64,000 nucleotides of DNA from UBA6059 sp040219045 (GCA_965229505.1 OZ245881.1:434001-498000); one strand, 5' to 3'. Shown: positions 45,401 to 54,689, counted from the first letter of the stretch. The notes: generated from the letters alone by a model not told the origin. Made by a program: numbers and translations.

Positions 45401-47611
45401 GTGAATCAATTGAAGTTAAGAAAACAGGTTAGCGGTACTATTCTATTGGGATTATCGATGTTGGCTATGGCATGTGGTTCCACTCAGGAAGAACCCGCAA
45501 TAGACCTTAGCAGCTATGTTGTCACCGAAGGTTTTCAGTTACAACCAGTTGTCGCCGAGCCATTGATCGAGGCGCCCGTTGACATCAGCTTCGACAATCA
45601 AGGCCGAATGTGGGTCTTGGAGATGCAGGGCTATATGCGTACACTCGAGGGCGTCAATGAGGAAGCTCCTATCGGAAGAATCCTCATCATGGAAGACCTA
45701 GATCAGGATGGGGTAGCGGATCATACCAAAGTGTTCCTGGACAATCTCGTACTGGCCAGAGCCATGACCCATGTCTACAGAGGGCTACTCTACGCCGAGC
45801 CACCGAACCTCTGGTTTGTAGAAATCAATGATGACTTGACTCCCGGAAAAAAGACCCTCGTGGATCCCGAATATGCCGTAGGCGGGAATGTCGAGCATCA
45901 ACCCAACGGGCTCTTGCTCAATATTGACAACTGGATTTACAATGCCAAGTCAGCCAGGCGCTACCGTCGGGTCAATGGAGAATGGCAAATCGAGTCGACT
46001 TCCTTTCGCGGACAGTGGGGCATCACCCGAGATGAGATGGGTCGGCTCATCTACAATGACAACTCCAATCAGGCACGCGGAGATAATGTCATACCCAACC
46101 TGCTCCACAAGCCCGGGTTCGTATCGGAGCATTCCATCAATGTTACGGTAGTGGATGATCAGCGGGTCTATCCGCTGCAGCCCACAGCAGTCAACCGTGG
46201 CTACCTGCCCGATATGCTGGATGCCAATGGTAAGCTGGTCAATTTCACCAGCGCTTGTGCCCCATTATACTACCAAGGGCAGCTTTTACCGATTGACTAT
46301 CAAGCCAACCTTTTTGTCTGTGCACCGGAAGCCAACCTGATCAAACGCAATATACTGGCCGACCAACCCTTCTCGCTCACCGGCTCACAAGCCTGGGTCG
46401 GTCAGGAGTTCATCGCGTCTTCAGATGAGGGATTCCGGCCTGTCAATCTTAAAAATGGTCCCGACGGAGCAATGTATATTGTCGACATGCACCGCGGCAT
46501 TATCCAGCACAAGACCTATATGACCAGCTATCTGCGGGATCAATACATCAGCAGAGGGTTGGATAGTCTGGTAGGCATGGGGCGCGTGCTCAGGGTCACT
46601 ACGCAAGAGGATGCATGGACACCCACCGATTTATCCATTGTCCCGCTACCGCAACTGATAGATTCACTGTCCAGCAAGAATATCTGGATTAGGGACAGGG
46701 CCCAGCAGATGATCATCTACTCTGGCGACCAAAGTCTGACCAACGCTTTGGCAGATCTACTCAATGATACTTCAGCTGAGATACCAAGAATCCACGCACT
46801 GTACTGCCTTGAAGGACTCCAGACACTGAGTAAGCAGCATATCAACATCAACAACATGCTCATGCACCCACGGCTGCTGGCGCACATGCTGAAGCTGATG
46901 GGTGACTATGGCATCAAGCTGACCAACAAGGCCCTGGGAGACATGATAGCGCTTCAGGACTCCACGATTGACTACTATATGACTTATCTACTGGCCAGGA
47001 ATTTCAACAGTTCGGCCATCACCTACCTGACACAGCTTCTCGATAGGTATGAGCAGTCGCGCTGGATCGCTGAGCCGATTGCGGTAGCGCTACAGGGTGA
47101 CCTGGAGGAGTTTAGAACCTCGACCAACGGGTACTCCGCAACGCTGGACTATATCGATAGTGTGCAAAACATACCTCCACCTGAGGAAGAACCGCAGATC
47201 ATCGGTGAAGATGGTCTCACCAGGGGACTGGGGCTCTATAGAACGCATTGTGCGACCTGCCATGGCCCTGATGGCAGGGGCATTCGAGACCTTGCGCCAC
47301 CACTGCTTGCCTCAGAGTTTGTAGAGGGATCGCCGGAGCTGCTCGCTGATTTGATACTGTATGGGCTTCAAGGCCCCATCACGGTCAATGGGGTAAACTA
47401 CAATTTTTCAGCAGCTATGCCAGGACTGAAAATGAGCCCTTATCTTACAGATCAGCAAATCATGGAGATTGGCAATTACATTCGAAATGCCTTCACTACC
47501 TCACCTCAAACCCTTACTGAAGAGATGGTGAAAGCCCTGAGAGATCAGGATCGTGCGGCCGACCAGACCTACACCCAACAAGAACTAAATGAGAAATATG
47601 CGATTGAATAG
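45401..47611 (+). CDS. Lipoprotein dehydrogenase-like protein with C-terminal cytochrome c
   Basis: 736 residues from the GTG at 45401 (encoding MNQLKLRKQ...); a TTG seven codons upstream is possible. A lipobox (AMACGS) anchors it. An N-terminal beta-propeller of the membrane-bound dehydrogenase/PVC-type CxxCH family (about 30-390) follows, then HEAT-like helices (about 400-570) and a cytochrome c domain with heme motif CATCHGPDGRG (about 612) and a Met ligand candidate in AAMPGLKM. Related proteins oxidise sugars and pass electrons to heme in the periplasm. The DUF1080 gene overlaps its end by 23 bp, a frequent pairing. Its upstream region is repeat array, so the promoter must lie in or beside it. 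Confidence 0.85.
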   Translation: MNQLKLRKQVSGTILLGLSMLAMACGSTQEEPAIDLSSYVVTEGFQLQPVVAEPLIEAPVDISFDNQGRMWVLEMQGYMRTLEGVNEEAPIGRILIMEDLDQDGVADHTKVFLDNLVLARAMTHVYRGLLYAEPPNLWFVEINDDLTPGKKTLVDPEYAVGGNVEHQPNGLLLNIDNWIYNAKSARRYRRVNGEWQIESTSFRGQWGITRDEMGRLIYNDNSNQARGDNVIPNLLHKPGFVSEHSINVTVVDDQRVYPLQPTAVNRGYLPDMLDANGKLVNFTSACAPLYYQGQLLPIDYQANLFVCAPEANLIKRNILADQPFSLTGSQAWVGQEFIASSDEGFRPVNLKNGPDGAMYIVDMHRGIIQHKTYMTSYLRDQYISRGLDSLVGMGRVLRVTTQEDAWTPTDLSIVPLPQLIDSLSSKNIWIRDRAQQMIIYSGDQSLTNALADLLNDTSAEIPRIHALYCLEGLQTLSKQHININNMLMHPRLLAHMLKLMGDYGIKLTNKALGDMIALQDSTIDYYMTYLLARNFNSSAITYLTQLLDRYEQSRWIAEPIAVALQGDLEEFRTSTNGYSATLDYIDSVQNIPPPEEEPQIIGEDGLTRGLGLYRTHCATCHGPDGRGIRDLAPPLLASEFVEGSPELLADLILYGLQGPITVNGVNYNFSAAMPGLKMSPYLTDQQIMEIGNYIRNAFTTSPQTLTEEMVKALRDQDRAADQTYTQQELNEKYAIE

Positions 47612-48323
47612 CCTGCTCCTACTTTATGTCATCATTGGCTGTACAGCCCCTGACAAGGAACAATCCCAACAGGAGCGTGCTCCATTGCAAAAAACTCCGT
47701 GGGTCGATATGTTCGAGGGCAACTCACTTGATGGCTGGCACATCCTCAATGGTGAAGCCGGCTATGTGATTGATGAGGGCACCATCACAGGGACTACCCT
47801 GTTCGGTACCCCAAATACATTTCTAGCAACTAACGATCACTACGATGATTTCATTTTGGAATTCGAAGTGTTGGTCGACTCTACCGTCAACTCTGGGGTT
47901 CAGTTCCGCAGCAACACCCTACAGGAATACAAGGACGGAGTAGTTCATGGCTACCAATGTGAGATCGACCCGAGCCCCAGGGCATGGAGCGGCGGTATCT
48001 ATGATGAGGAGCGACGAGGATGGCTCTATGATTTAGAGCATAATCCTACCGGAAAAACCGCCTTCAAAAATGGTCAGTGGAATAAATATCGCATAGAAGC
48101 CATCGGACCGAGCCTCAGAGTATGGGTCAACGAGATCAACACATCCAATCTGGTTGATTCCCTGACCAGCAGCGGCTTCATCGCCCTACAGGTACACGCC
48201 ATCGGTGATAGTACAGATGCGGGCAAGCAGATCAAGTGGCGTAATGTGAGGATCATCACTGATTCACCGAATGCACATGCCTGGAGTGATCGCGTGACTG
48301 CCCCAAAGCTGGTGGTCGAGTAG
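47589..48323 (+). CDS. DUF1080 (3-keto-disaccharide hydrolase) lipoprotein
   Basis: 244 residues, starting inside the end of the previous gene; ATGs at 47589 and 47598 are both usable. Lipobox IIGC. The rest is one concanavalin-like beta-sandwich of the DUF1080 family: WVDMFEGNSLDGWHI, FILEFEVLVDSTVNSGVQFRS, GYQCEIDPSPRAWSGGIYDE, QWNKYRIEAIGPSLRVWVN and IKWRNVRI. Family members hydrolyse 3-keto-glycosides made by a periplasmic dehydrogenase, which fits the coupled upstream gene. Confidence 0.88.
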   Translation: MRNMRLNSLLLLYVIIGCTAPDKEQSQQERAPLQKTPWVDMFEGNSLDGWHILNGEAGYVIDEGTITGTTLFGTPNTFLATNDHYDDFILEFEVLVDSTVNSGVQFRSNTLQEYKDGVVHGYQCEIDPSPRAWSGGIYDEERRGWLYDLEHNPTGKTAFKNGQWNKYRIEAIGPSLRVWVNEINTSNLVDSLTSSGFIALQVHAIGDSTDAGKQIKWRNVRIITDSPNAHAWSDRVTAPKLVVE

Positions 48324-48446
48324 TTAGGCTAGCCCACTCACATTTGCCTGAGATGGCAGAAAGGATATATTTGAAAGGTAAATAACGAGAATACCGCGTG
48401 GCGTAGAGTGCGCGTTATCTTATAGCCAGTCAAAATTGACTTCTTT

Positions 48447-50126
48447 ATGAAAAAAATAATCTTTTTTTTATTCTTCCTTCCGGCAGCCGGTAATTCTCAA
48501 ATCCGAGAAATGGATTATGTTGATTTTCTTCACGGATGCCTAACGGATAAACAGGTGTATACAGAGAACTTGGATGTCAATTTGGAGTTAAGTCGATTGA
48601 ATGGAAAATCTGGCTTTCTACTGACCGATATGAAAATCATTGTAGGTTCATTCAATGAAGATGATTTAGACTTTGCGCTTGATAGTGGCTATGCTTTTTA
48701 CTCTTTGAATCACCCGATTCTTCAAAGTTTACACGCTCGATACCCATCGGATCCAATTGATTTAGATTCTTTAGGACGTTTGATCATCAGAAATAATATT
48801 CTTGTTAAAAATGTGAGTTTTGAGTCTTTTGTAATCTCAAATCTGAATGTACAAGGAAAAGCTGCGTTCTTCGATATTGAAGTGTTAGATGATTATGCGT
48901 GGATAGAAAATAATTTTTTTGAAGGATTAACAATTGGTGGCTCTCTTGAAGACAAGGCTCCTGTAAGATATTTCTACATCGATAATAATGATATAGGCTC
49001 TGCTTCTTTCAATGGCCCGTTTGGCGAATGGATTGAAATCCATCAAAATAGATTCAAAAGCATTGAGCTATGGTCAATCTATTCAGAACATCTCCTACTC
49101 GACCAAAATGCGTTTGCACCTGAAGGACTCAATCTGATTGAAATTGATTCTAACTACTATGAGAATTTTAAAGAAAATCAGCACATCATTCAAGCTAGAG
49201 ATATTAGATCAAACTCATTCTATTTTACTGACAATAATGTCCTTGGTGATAACTCCTCTTTGAATTCCTTTCATCTCAATTCTGATGTTATTGAAATTTC
49301 TGGCAACATGATTAATGGAACCATCATGTTTAATGAAGCCAAGGCCTCCGACCGTTTCAGTTTCTACGGAAACACCATTTTAGGCAAGGTTTCTTTTAAC
49401 GAATTTATTTTCTCAGAGACATCTAATAAAATATCTTGGTTTGACATAAAAGGTAGAATGGTGTCCCTCGCATCCAAAGCAACCTATGACCAATTTGATT
49501 TGAAATTTAAATACGATTTCAATCAACTTAGTTCGGACATCCAATTCGAAGATAGCCTTGCTGTTGATAACTTAATAAGAGACTACTATCACATCTATAG
49601 TATATTCAAGCAAAATGGAAATTTAAGATATGCAAACGCATGCTATTCCGAAATGAAAGACTTAGAAACGGCTCGCCTTGGATATGTATATCGACAAATT
49701 GGTGGATCCAAGAATTGGTTTCGCTGGAAGCTGGGGCAATTATTAAAATTCTATACAGAAAATGGAACGGATCCAGCTAGGGCACTGGTAGTTTCTGTCT
49801 ATATTATTTTACTCTTCGGGATAGTCTATTTCTTCTATCCATCGGATTGGGATGTAACAAGTAAATCAAAACTGATAGAGAACTTAAAGTCCGCAATAAG
49901 CAAACATCAAAAAGGAACTGTTAAGGCAATTTTCAAGTCTCTTGGACTGTTCTCTCTTAGTCTAGTAAATGCATTAACACTCAGCCTTAACTCATTTGTG
50001 ACCCTTGGTTTTGGAACAATACCAACGTATGGGTTCGCTCGCTATATTTGTATTATTCAAGGGTTTATTGGTTGGTTTCTTCTAAGTCTATTTACCGTAT
50101 CACTAATTAATCAAGTCCTATTTTAA
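48447..50126 (+). CDS. Large N-terminal domain fused to K+-channel-like pore
   Basis: 559 residues. An apparent signal sequence (1-18) is followed by a long region (20-440) with repeated short Asn/Phe-rich strands (IENNFFEGLTIGG, IDNNDIGSASFNG, ISGNMINGTIMF), which suggests a beta-helix of the pentapeptide or right-handed type. A membrane helix lies at about 444-467 (LVVSVYIILLFGIVYFFY), then a basic loop, a pore-helix/filter-like segment NSFVTLGFGTIP (about 514-525) and a last helix to the C-terminus (IQGFIGWFLLSLFTVSL). TLGFG corresponds to the TVGYG filter of potassium channels (Ion_trans_2). The topology is puzzling: a cleaved signal puts the large domain outside, while a normal channel would put it inside. 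Confidence 0.65.
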   Translation: MKKIIFFLFFLPAAGNSQIREMDYVDFLHGCLTDKQVYTENLDVNLELSRLNGKSGFLLTDMKIIVGSFNEDDLDFALDSGYAFYSLNHPILQSLHARYPSDPIDLDSLGRLIIRNNILVKNVSFESFVISNLNVQGKAAFFDIEVLDDYAWIENNFFEGLTIGGSLEDKAPVRYFYIDNNDIGSASFNGPFGEWIEIHQNRFKSIELWSIYSEHLLLDQNAFAPEGLNLIEIDSNYYENFKENQHIIQARDIRSNSFYFTDNNVLGDNSSLNSFHLNSDVIEISGNMINGTIMFNEAKASDRFSFYGNTILGKVSFNEFIFSETSNKISWFDIKGRMVSLASKATYDQFDLKFKYDFNQLSSDIQFEDSLAVDNLIRDYYHIYSIFKQNGNLRYANACYSEMKDLETARLGYVYRQIGGSKNWFRWKLGQLLKFYTENGTDPARALVVSVYIILLFGIVYFFYPSDWDVTSKSKLIENLKSAISKHQKGTVKAIFKSLGLFSLSLVNALTLSLNSFVTLGFGTIPTYGFARYICIIQGFIGWFLLSLFTVSLINQVLF

Positions 50127-50334
50127 AATTCGCTAACAATCGTAGCTATTGCACAACCTGTGATAAAAATGGACGAGTTCGGTAAGATGATGAAACAGAT
50201 CAGTCGGGAGGCCATGTCAACAGAAATAAAAACTGGTTTGACATCTGACCTTAGAGCCTCTCGCACTGGCTAATAAGCTGTTAATGGCTACAAATATTAA
50301 ATTGAGAAGGCTGTAAAGTCCTCGCTGCTCCCTA

Positions 50335-50602
50335 CTCTGGTCTTACGTCTCGCTGAGACTCCCATCAGGCACTTTCAGGTCAATACTTGGAATGTTAAAA
50401 GGTACAAGTCAGAGTCATGCCTGCGCAGAGGCTTTGTATAGGCGCTCACCCTAGTCTTAGCGTCATGCTGAGACTCAAACCAGGCTGATGATCTAATCCT
50501 GATTCCATTAGCAAATAAAATTTTCAGCACATACGCAATTGCTTCCAAGGACAGATGAGTTATCCCACGGTCATAGGTCAAAGCGAGACGCTTAGACCAG
50601 AG
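50335..50602. mobile_element. MITE-like element, fullest copy
   Basis: 268 bp bounded by near-identical inverted ends, ctctggtcttacgtctcgc at 50335-50353 and the complement of ctctggtctaagcgtctcgc at 50583-50602. It encodes nothing. A 122-bp core (50445-50566) recurs at 52816-52937; the flanks of that core recur without it at 51585-51660. The rest of the 50127-50334 gap holds only a short open frame (about 50133-50273, with IKMDEFGKMMKQIS), perhaps a gene remnant. Confidence 0.75.
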
Positions 50603-50620
50603 GAGAACCGACGATACAGT

Positions 50621-51022
50621 TTAGCGGACAAATACGGGACAGGTTTCATTTGGATTTTTCAAAGCACCCATCTCGGTGTAGCAATTTTTCTTTCCATCCA
50701 ATAACTGCTTTTTAACTGATTTCAGCTCTCTAATTTTTTGGTTGATCAACAAAATCTTTTCATCTATTCGATGTGAAACATTAGTACAAGTAGCAGCATT
50801 GACATCAAGCATTTCAAGTAATTCTGACACTTCGTTGAGCGTGAACCCGAAACCCTTTAGTCCTTTGATAGACATCAATCTTGGTAAGGTTGTATCAGCA
50901 TATTCTTTGTAGTTGTTAAATTGACTGTCTTGCTTTCCCGAAGCAATCAGGCCTTTTTTTTCGTAGAATCGAATGGTATCTCTTGACAGTCCAGCCCTCT
51001 TTGACAGTTCGCCTATTCGCAT
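50621..51022 (-). CDS. MerR-family metal-responsive regulator
   Basis: 133 residues. N-terminal winged helix (MRIGELSKRAGLSRDTIRFYEKKGLI), a dimerisation helix (about 80-110) and cysteines at 79, 114 and 128. The 35-residue spacing from Cys79 to Cys114 equals that of the Hg/Pb-binding MerR and PbrR proteins (82 to 117 in MerR); the third Cys is 14 residues on instead of 9. It therefore probably senses a soft metal ion. It is divergent from the CC-motif lipoprotein gene, with a well-formed operator between them. Confidence 0.88.
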   Translation of the reverse strand: MRIGELSKRAGLSRDTIRFYEKKGLIASGKQDSQFNNYKEYADTTLPRLMSIKGLKGFGFTLNEVSELLEMLDVNAATCTNVSHRIDEKILLINQKIRELKSVKKQLLDGKKNCYTEMGALKNPNETCPVFVR

Positions 51023-51048
51023 GCTTTAAAATTTTTTCGGATTTTTCC

Positions 51049-51079
51049 TTGACCGTGGACTATACTCCACGGTTTATCT
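51049..51079 (+). promoter_or_regulatory. MerR-type promoter-operator
   Basis: A -35-like ttgacc (51049-51054) and a -10-like ttatct (51074-51079) are 19 bp apart, the over-long spacing typical of MerR-activated promoters. Between them lies the dyad ccgtggactatactccacgg (51053-51072), perfect except at the two bases flanking the central TATA. It drives the gene at 51117 and probably represses the divergent regulator gene. Confidence 0.85.
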
Positions 51080-51116
51080 TTACCAAGATAAAAAATTCAA
51101 TAAAATACTCATACGT

Positions 51117-51572
51117 ATGTCTCACATCTTAATTGCCCTCTTGTCACTATTACTATCATGCGGTTCTTCTATAAGGTGCAATCAAGATTCTTCCCTTGAA
51201 ACCAAAATGACCAATCAGACAAAAACATGTTCTTACTCTAATAGCTGTAAAGCCAAAAACCAGTCAGCAGAAGTAAGTTGTAAACTTACAACCCCTGAAT
51301 TGAGAAGAAGGAAAGAGAGTGTTGTTGCTTCCTTAAAGCAACAAATTCTAGACGAACAAGAACTCGAGGACGGTTATGCTTTTAAATTCCCAGGAACAGA
51401 CAAAGTTTTGGATGAACTAACAGAGTTTATTAAAACAGAAAGAGCATGTTGTGACTTTTTTGTTTTTGGACTTTCCATAAGTGGGGATAAAAGTGAAGCA
51501 TGGATGGAAATGACTGGGACTGAAGGAGCGAAAGACTTTATCGAGTTCGAGCTTGGATTAAACGAACAATAG
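51117..51572 (+). CDS. CC-motif lipoprotein controlled by the MerR-type regulator
   Basis: 151 residues. A short lipoprotein signal (LLSLLLSC, Cys15) is followed by a Cys-rich linker (C21, C38, C44, C55) and a small domain of a family often found beside metal regulators: LTTPELRRRKESVVASLKQQ, DGYAFKFPG, FIKTERACCDFFVFGLSI (Cys111-Cys112) and GTEGAKDFIEFEL. The vicinal cysteines and the linker could bind the metal the regulator senses. The family has no firm function that I know of. An internal ATG at residue 31 would give a cytoplasmic form. Confidence 0.75.
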   Translation: MSHILIALLSLLLSCGSSIRCNQDSSLETKMTNQTKTCSYSNSCKAKNQSAEVSCKLTTPELRRRKESVVASLKQQILDEQELEDGYAFKFPGTDKVLDELTEFIKTERACCDFFVFGLSISGDKSEAWMEMTGTEGAKDFIEFELGLNEQ

Positions 51573-51584
51573 GGTATTCTTACC

Positions 51585-51660
51585 CATGCCTGCGCTGAGG
51601 CTTTGTATAGGTGCTGCGGCACTCGACATCACAGGTCAAAGCGAGACACTTAGACCAGAG
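51585..51660. mobile_element. Partial MITE-like copy lacking the 122-bp core
   Basis: It shares catgcctgcg...gaggctttgtatagg and gcgagacacttagaccagag with the copy at 50335-50602, but the 122-bp core between them is absent. Its right end stops 6 bp before the stop codon of the DUF3667 gene. The left terminal repeat is missing. Confidence 0.7.
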
Positions 51661-51666
51661 AGGAAC

Positions 51667-52716
51667 TCATTTCACCAATCGCATTCTAAAATCAACGTCA
51701 TCCCAAAAAACTTCCGCTTTTGTGCTATCCTGTAATTCTACCCTCAATACTCCTTCAACTGCGCTTATGTCTATAATACTAGCTTCGACAGAATAATCCG
51801 ATAAAAAGAAAAACGCTACTTCTGTTCTGTTCACATCAAAGACAGCAATTTTTTCTTCATCTAAGTCATTGGAATACACTACTACCCCGTTTCTTACACC
51901 ATCATTATTCAAATCACTGTAAAGTGGGTTAGTAAATTCACTGCTCACAATTCTTGAGCAACAATCGTCCCGATCTATAAACCCTTCAATATCAAACACC
52001 ATGTACCCGTCACCATAGTCAGTTGACAACTCGTCGGCATTTGATATGACTACTTCCGTTCCAATGAACTCATAAATGATAGATGAAAGAGCAAACCCTA
52101 CGATAAACATGATCATTTCCCGGCGTTTGCCTTTGAAAGCTTGCCACAGGTAAAACAAAAACCATATTACAACTAGAAAATAGGGAATTTGAGTCAACCA
52201 ACTATTGGGATCAATCTCACGAATAAAAAATATAACATTTGAAACAAGAGCAAAATAGTCTAGAAAAAAGAACCCACTAAGGAAATAAATGTAGATGATG
52301 GCATTCTCAATAAACCTGAATCGGTAAAACCTAAAAACAGGAAGAACTAAAACAAAGCACGTATTCAAGACAACATCAAGTATATCCTGAAATTGATTCG
52401 AGTTGCCATTAGAAACAACTAGAAAGCCCAAAAGACTCAATTCGTCTATGAGGTATTGTAACCCAACAATGATCAAAATAAGAGCGAAAGGATGAATATA
52501 TGGCTTTGTCTTACAATTCAAAAAATCCCTCACAAGCTGTCCTGGTTTAATCAACAAATGATAGAGGGTACTGAATACCCCTTTTCTTAAATCAATTACA
52601 TCCAGCACCTGAGTGAGTGCATTTTGAAAAGAATGACTTTCAAAGTATTTCTGACCACAGACCGTGCAATAGTTGGCATCAACTTCTTTAGTGCAATTCG
52701 GACAAGCTTTCTTCAT
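51667..52716 (-). CDS. DUF3667-family membrane protein with zinc ribbon
   Basis: 349 residues. The N-terminal rubredoxin-type zinc ribbon is CPNC (5-8) and CTVCGQ (17-22). A DUF3667 core follows: LRKGVFSTLYHLLIKPGQLVRDFL and KPYIHPFALILI, with five or so membrane helices (about 70-220). The C-terminal third (230-349) is a soluble beta-rich domain not usual for the family, with an EF-hand-like DLNNDGVRNG that may bind calcium. Function unknown. Tightly bracketed by MITE-like copies. Confidence 0.82.
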   Translation of the reverse strand: MKKACPNCTKEVDANYCTVCGQKYFESHSFQNALTQVLDVIDLRKGVFSTLYHLLIKPGQLVRDFLNCKTKPYIHPFALILIIVGLQYLIDELSLLGFLVVSNGNSNQFQDILDVVLNTCFVLVLPVFRFYRFRFIENAIIYIYFLSGFFFLDYFALVSNVIFFIREIDPNSWLTQIPYFLVVIWFLFYLWQAFKGKRREMIMFIVGFALSSIIYEFIGTEVVISNADELSTDYGDGYMVFDIEGFIDRDDCCSRIVSSEFTNPLYSDLNNDGVRNGVVVYSNDLDEEKIAVFDVNRTEVAFFFLSDYSVEASIIDISAVEGVLRVELQDSTKAEVFWDDVDFRMRLVK

Positions 52717-52815
52717 ACATACAAGTTAGCTATTGAATCTTCCAAAAACATCTCATCGAGTAGCGGCTGACAGTCAAATGCCTGCCAGTGCACCTCCTCA
52801 CGCAAATCTTAGCAT

Positions 52816-52937
52816 CTCACCCTAGTCTTAACGTCTCGCTGAGACTCAAGCCAGGCTGATGAACTAATCCTGATTCCGGTAGTGAATAAATTTTTTAGCT
52901 TGAGCGCAATTGCTTCCAAGGACGGATGAGTTATCCC
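52816..52937. mobile_element. 122-bp MITE-core copy
   Basis: The same 122-bp length as the core at 50445-50566 and closely similar throughout, from ctcaccctagtctta to gatgagttatccc. It contains the perfect hairpin gtctcgctgagac. It lies upstream of the SulP gene, in direct orientation to the first core, so the MerR/DUF3667 module sits between two direct repeats. Confidence 0.75.
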
Positions 52938-53072
52938 CAACTTTGTCACGGAAATCTTTCCCGCCTCAATTCCCTAACAATCGTTTGCAGCAAAAAGCCG
53001 TTAAAATCAATCAAAATCGGCCATTCTGCTCTCATTTGAAAGGTCTATCTTCGCGCCCTTTAAATCAGAGTT

Positions 53073-54689
53073 ATGATCAAGCGCGTCTTCCGCAACTTCA
53101 CTTTCAATCCAAAAAACGATATCCTTTCCGGACTCACGGTAGCACTCGCTTTGGTGCCAGAGGCGGTTGCCTTTGCATTTGTTGCGGGGATTGACCCTCT
53201 CGTCGGACTCTATGGTGCTTTCATGATGGGAATCGTTACCGCTATGTTTGGTGGTAGGCCCGGTATGATCTCAGGCGCCACAGGAGCGATGGCCGTGGTG
53301 ATGGTTTATATGATCCAGCAAGGCAACCTTGTGGGCATGAGTCTGGACACCCCAGTCGAGAACCTTGGTTTGCAGTGGCTATTTATCACCTTATTGATTG
53401 TGGGCGCGATCCAGATTGCCGCTGGATTCCTTCGCTTAGGCAAGTTCGTGAGGCTGATTCCGCACCCGGTGATGATGGGCTTTGTCAACGGTCTGGCCAT
53501 TGTCATCTTTCTTTCCCAGCTTGGAATGTTCAAAGAATCCATCAATGGAACTACACAATGGCTTCAAGGTGGAGAATTGGTTATCATGCTCGCTTTGGTG
53601 GCATTAACTATGGGTATCATGTTTGGGCTACCAAAGCTCACTAAGAAAGTCCCAGCCGCGCTGGTTGCGATCATAGTGGTCGCTTGTGTCACCATCTTTG
53701 GTGGTATGGATGTGCCGACTGTCGGTTCATTTATCATCGATGGTGGTGGTACAGGACTTGAGGGCTCATTGCCCAGCTTCCAAAATCAGATTTTCGGGCT
53801 CTTCGGTACCTTGGAAGGTCACTGGGGATTGATTCTATCCACAGCTTTCATACTAGCCGCAGTTGGCTTGATCGAGTCGCTCATGACCCTCAACCTGGTC
53901 GACGAACTCACCGAATCTCGCGGTAGTGGCAACCGTGAGTGTGTCGCTCAGGGAGGCGCCAATATACTCAATGGACTCTTTGGTGGCATGGGCGGTTGCG
54001 CGATGATCGGCCAGTCTATCATCAATGTCAACTCGGGAGGCAGAGGCCGCCTATCGGGAATCACAGCGGCAATGGCACTGCTAAGTTTCATCCTTTTTGG
54101 ATCACCGCTCATCGAGCAGATTCCGATCGCCGCTTTGGTCGGTGTGATGTTCATGGTCGTGATTGGCACCTTTGCCTGGAGTAGCTTCAGGATTCTGCAC
54201 AAAATCCCCAAGTCGGATGCCATCGTACTGATCACCGTATCCGGAATCACAGTATGGCAGGACTTAGCCCTGGCAGTAATTGTGGGTGTGATCATGTCCG
54301 CTTTGGTATTCGCCTGGAAGAATGCCACCATGATCCGCGCCCGCAAAAGCATTAAAGAAGATGGCACTAAGGTCTATGAAATCTGGGGGCCGCTATTCTT
54401 CGGATCGGTACAGAATTTCAACTCCAAGTTTGACGCAAACAACGATCCTGACCGGGTTGAGATCGACTTCATCGAATCGAAGGTGAGTGACCACTCCGGA
54501 ATAGAAGCTTTAAATTCATTGGTGCACAAGTATATGGAGAAGGGTAAGCAAGTCAAACTGACGCACCTCAGCCCTGAATGCAAGACACTCCTGTTGAAGG
54601 CTGATCCTGCGATGGATTCGATGATCGAATCTTCCATCGACGACCCCAGGTACTGGGTGGTAACGGATTTGCTGGATAAGGAGGTGTGA
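53073..54689 (+). CDS. SulP-family anion transporter with STAS domain
   Basis: 538 residues. Typical SulP start (NDILSGLTVALALVPEAVAFAFVAG), with ten or more membrane helices to about residue 400, including the conserved GGMGGCAMIGQSIIN segment, and a C-terminal STAS domain (about 430-535; FFGSVQNF, FIESKVSDHSGIEAL). Members import sulfate, bicarbonate or other anions, usually with Na+ or H+. The substrate cannot be told here, though several marine relatives carry bicarbonate. Monocistronic. Confidence 0.93.
   Translation: MIKRVFRNFTFNPKNDILSGLTVALALVPEAVAFAFVAGIDPLVGLYGAFMMGIVTAMFGGRPGMISGATGAMAVVMVYMIQQGNLVGMSLDTPVENLGLQWLFITLLIVGAIQIAAGFLRLGKFVRLIPHPVMMGFVNGLAIVIFLSQLGMFKESINGTTQWLQGGELVIMLALVALTMGIMFGLPKLTKKVPAALVAIIVVACVTIFGGMDVPTVGSFIIDGGGTGLEGSLPSFQNQIFGLFGTLEGHWGLILSTAFILAAVGLIESLMTLNLVDELTESRGSGNRECVAQGGANILNGLFGGMGGCAMIGQSIINVNSGGRGRLSGITAAMALLSFILFGSPLIEQIPIAALVGVMFMVVIGTFAWSSFRILHKIPKSDAIVLITVSGITVWQDLALAVIVGVIMSALVFAWKNATMIRARKSIKEDGTKVYEIWGPLFFGSVQNFNSKFDANNDPDRVEIDFIESKVSDHSGIEALNSLVHKYMEKGKQVKLTHLSPECKTLLLKADPAMDSMIESSIDDPRYWVVTDLLDKEV

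Noticed and set aside
50621..51572. Complete mercury resistance operon
   Set aside because: There is a MerR-like regulator and operator but no MerA, MerT or MerP; the target gene encodes an unrelated small lipoprotein.
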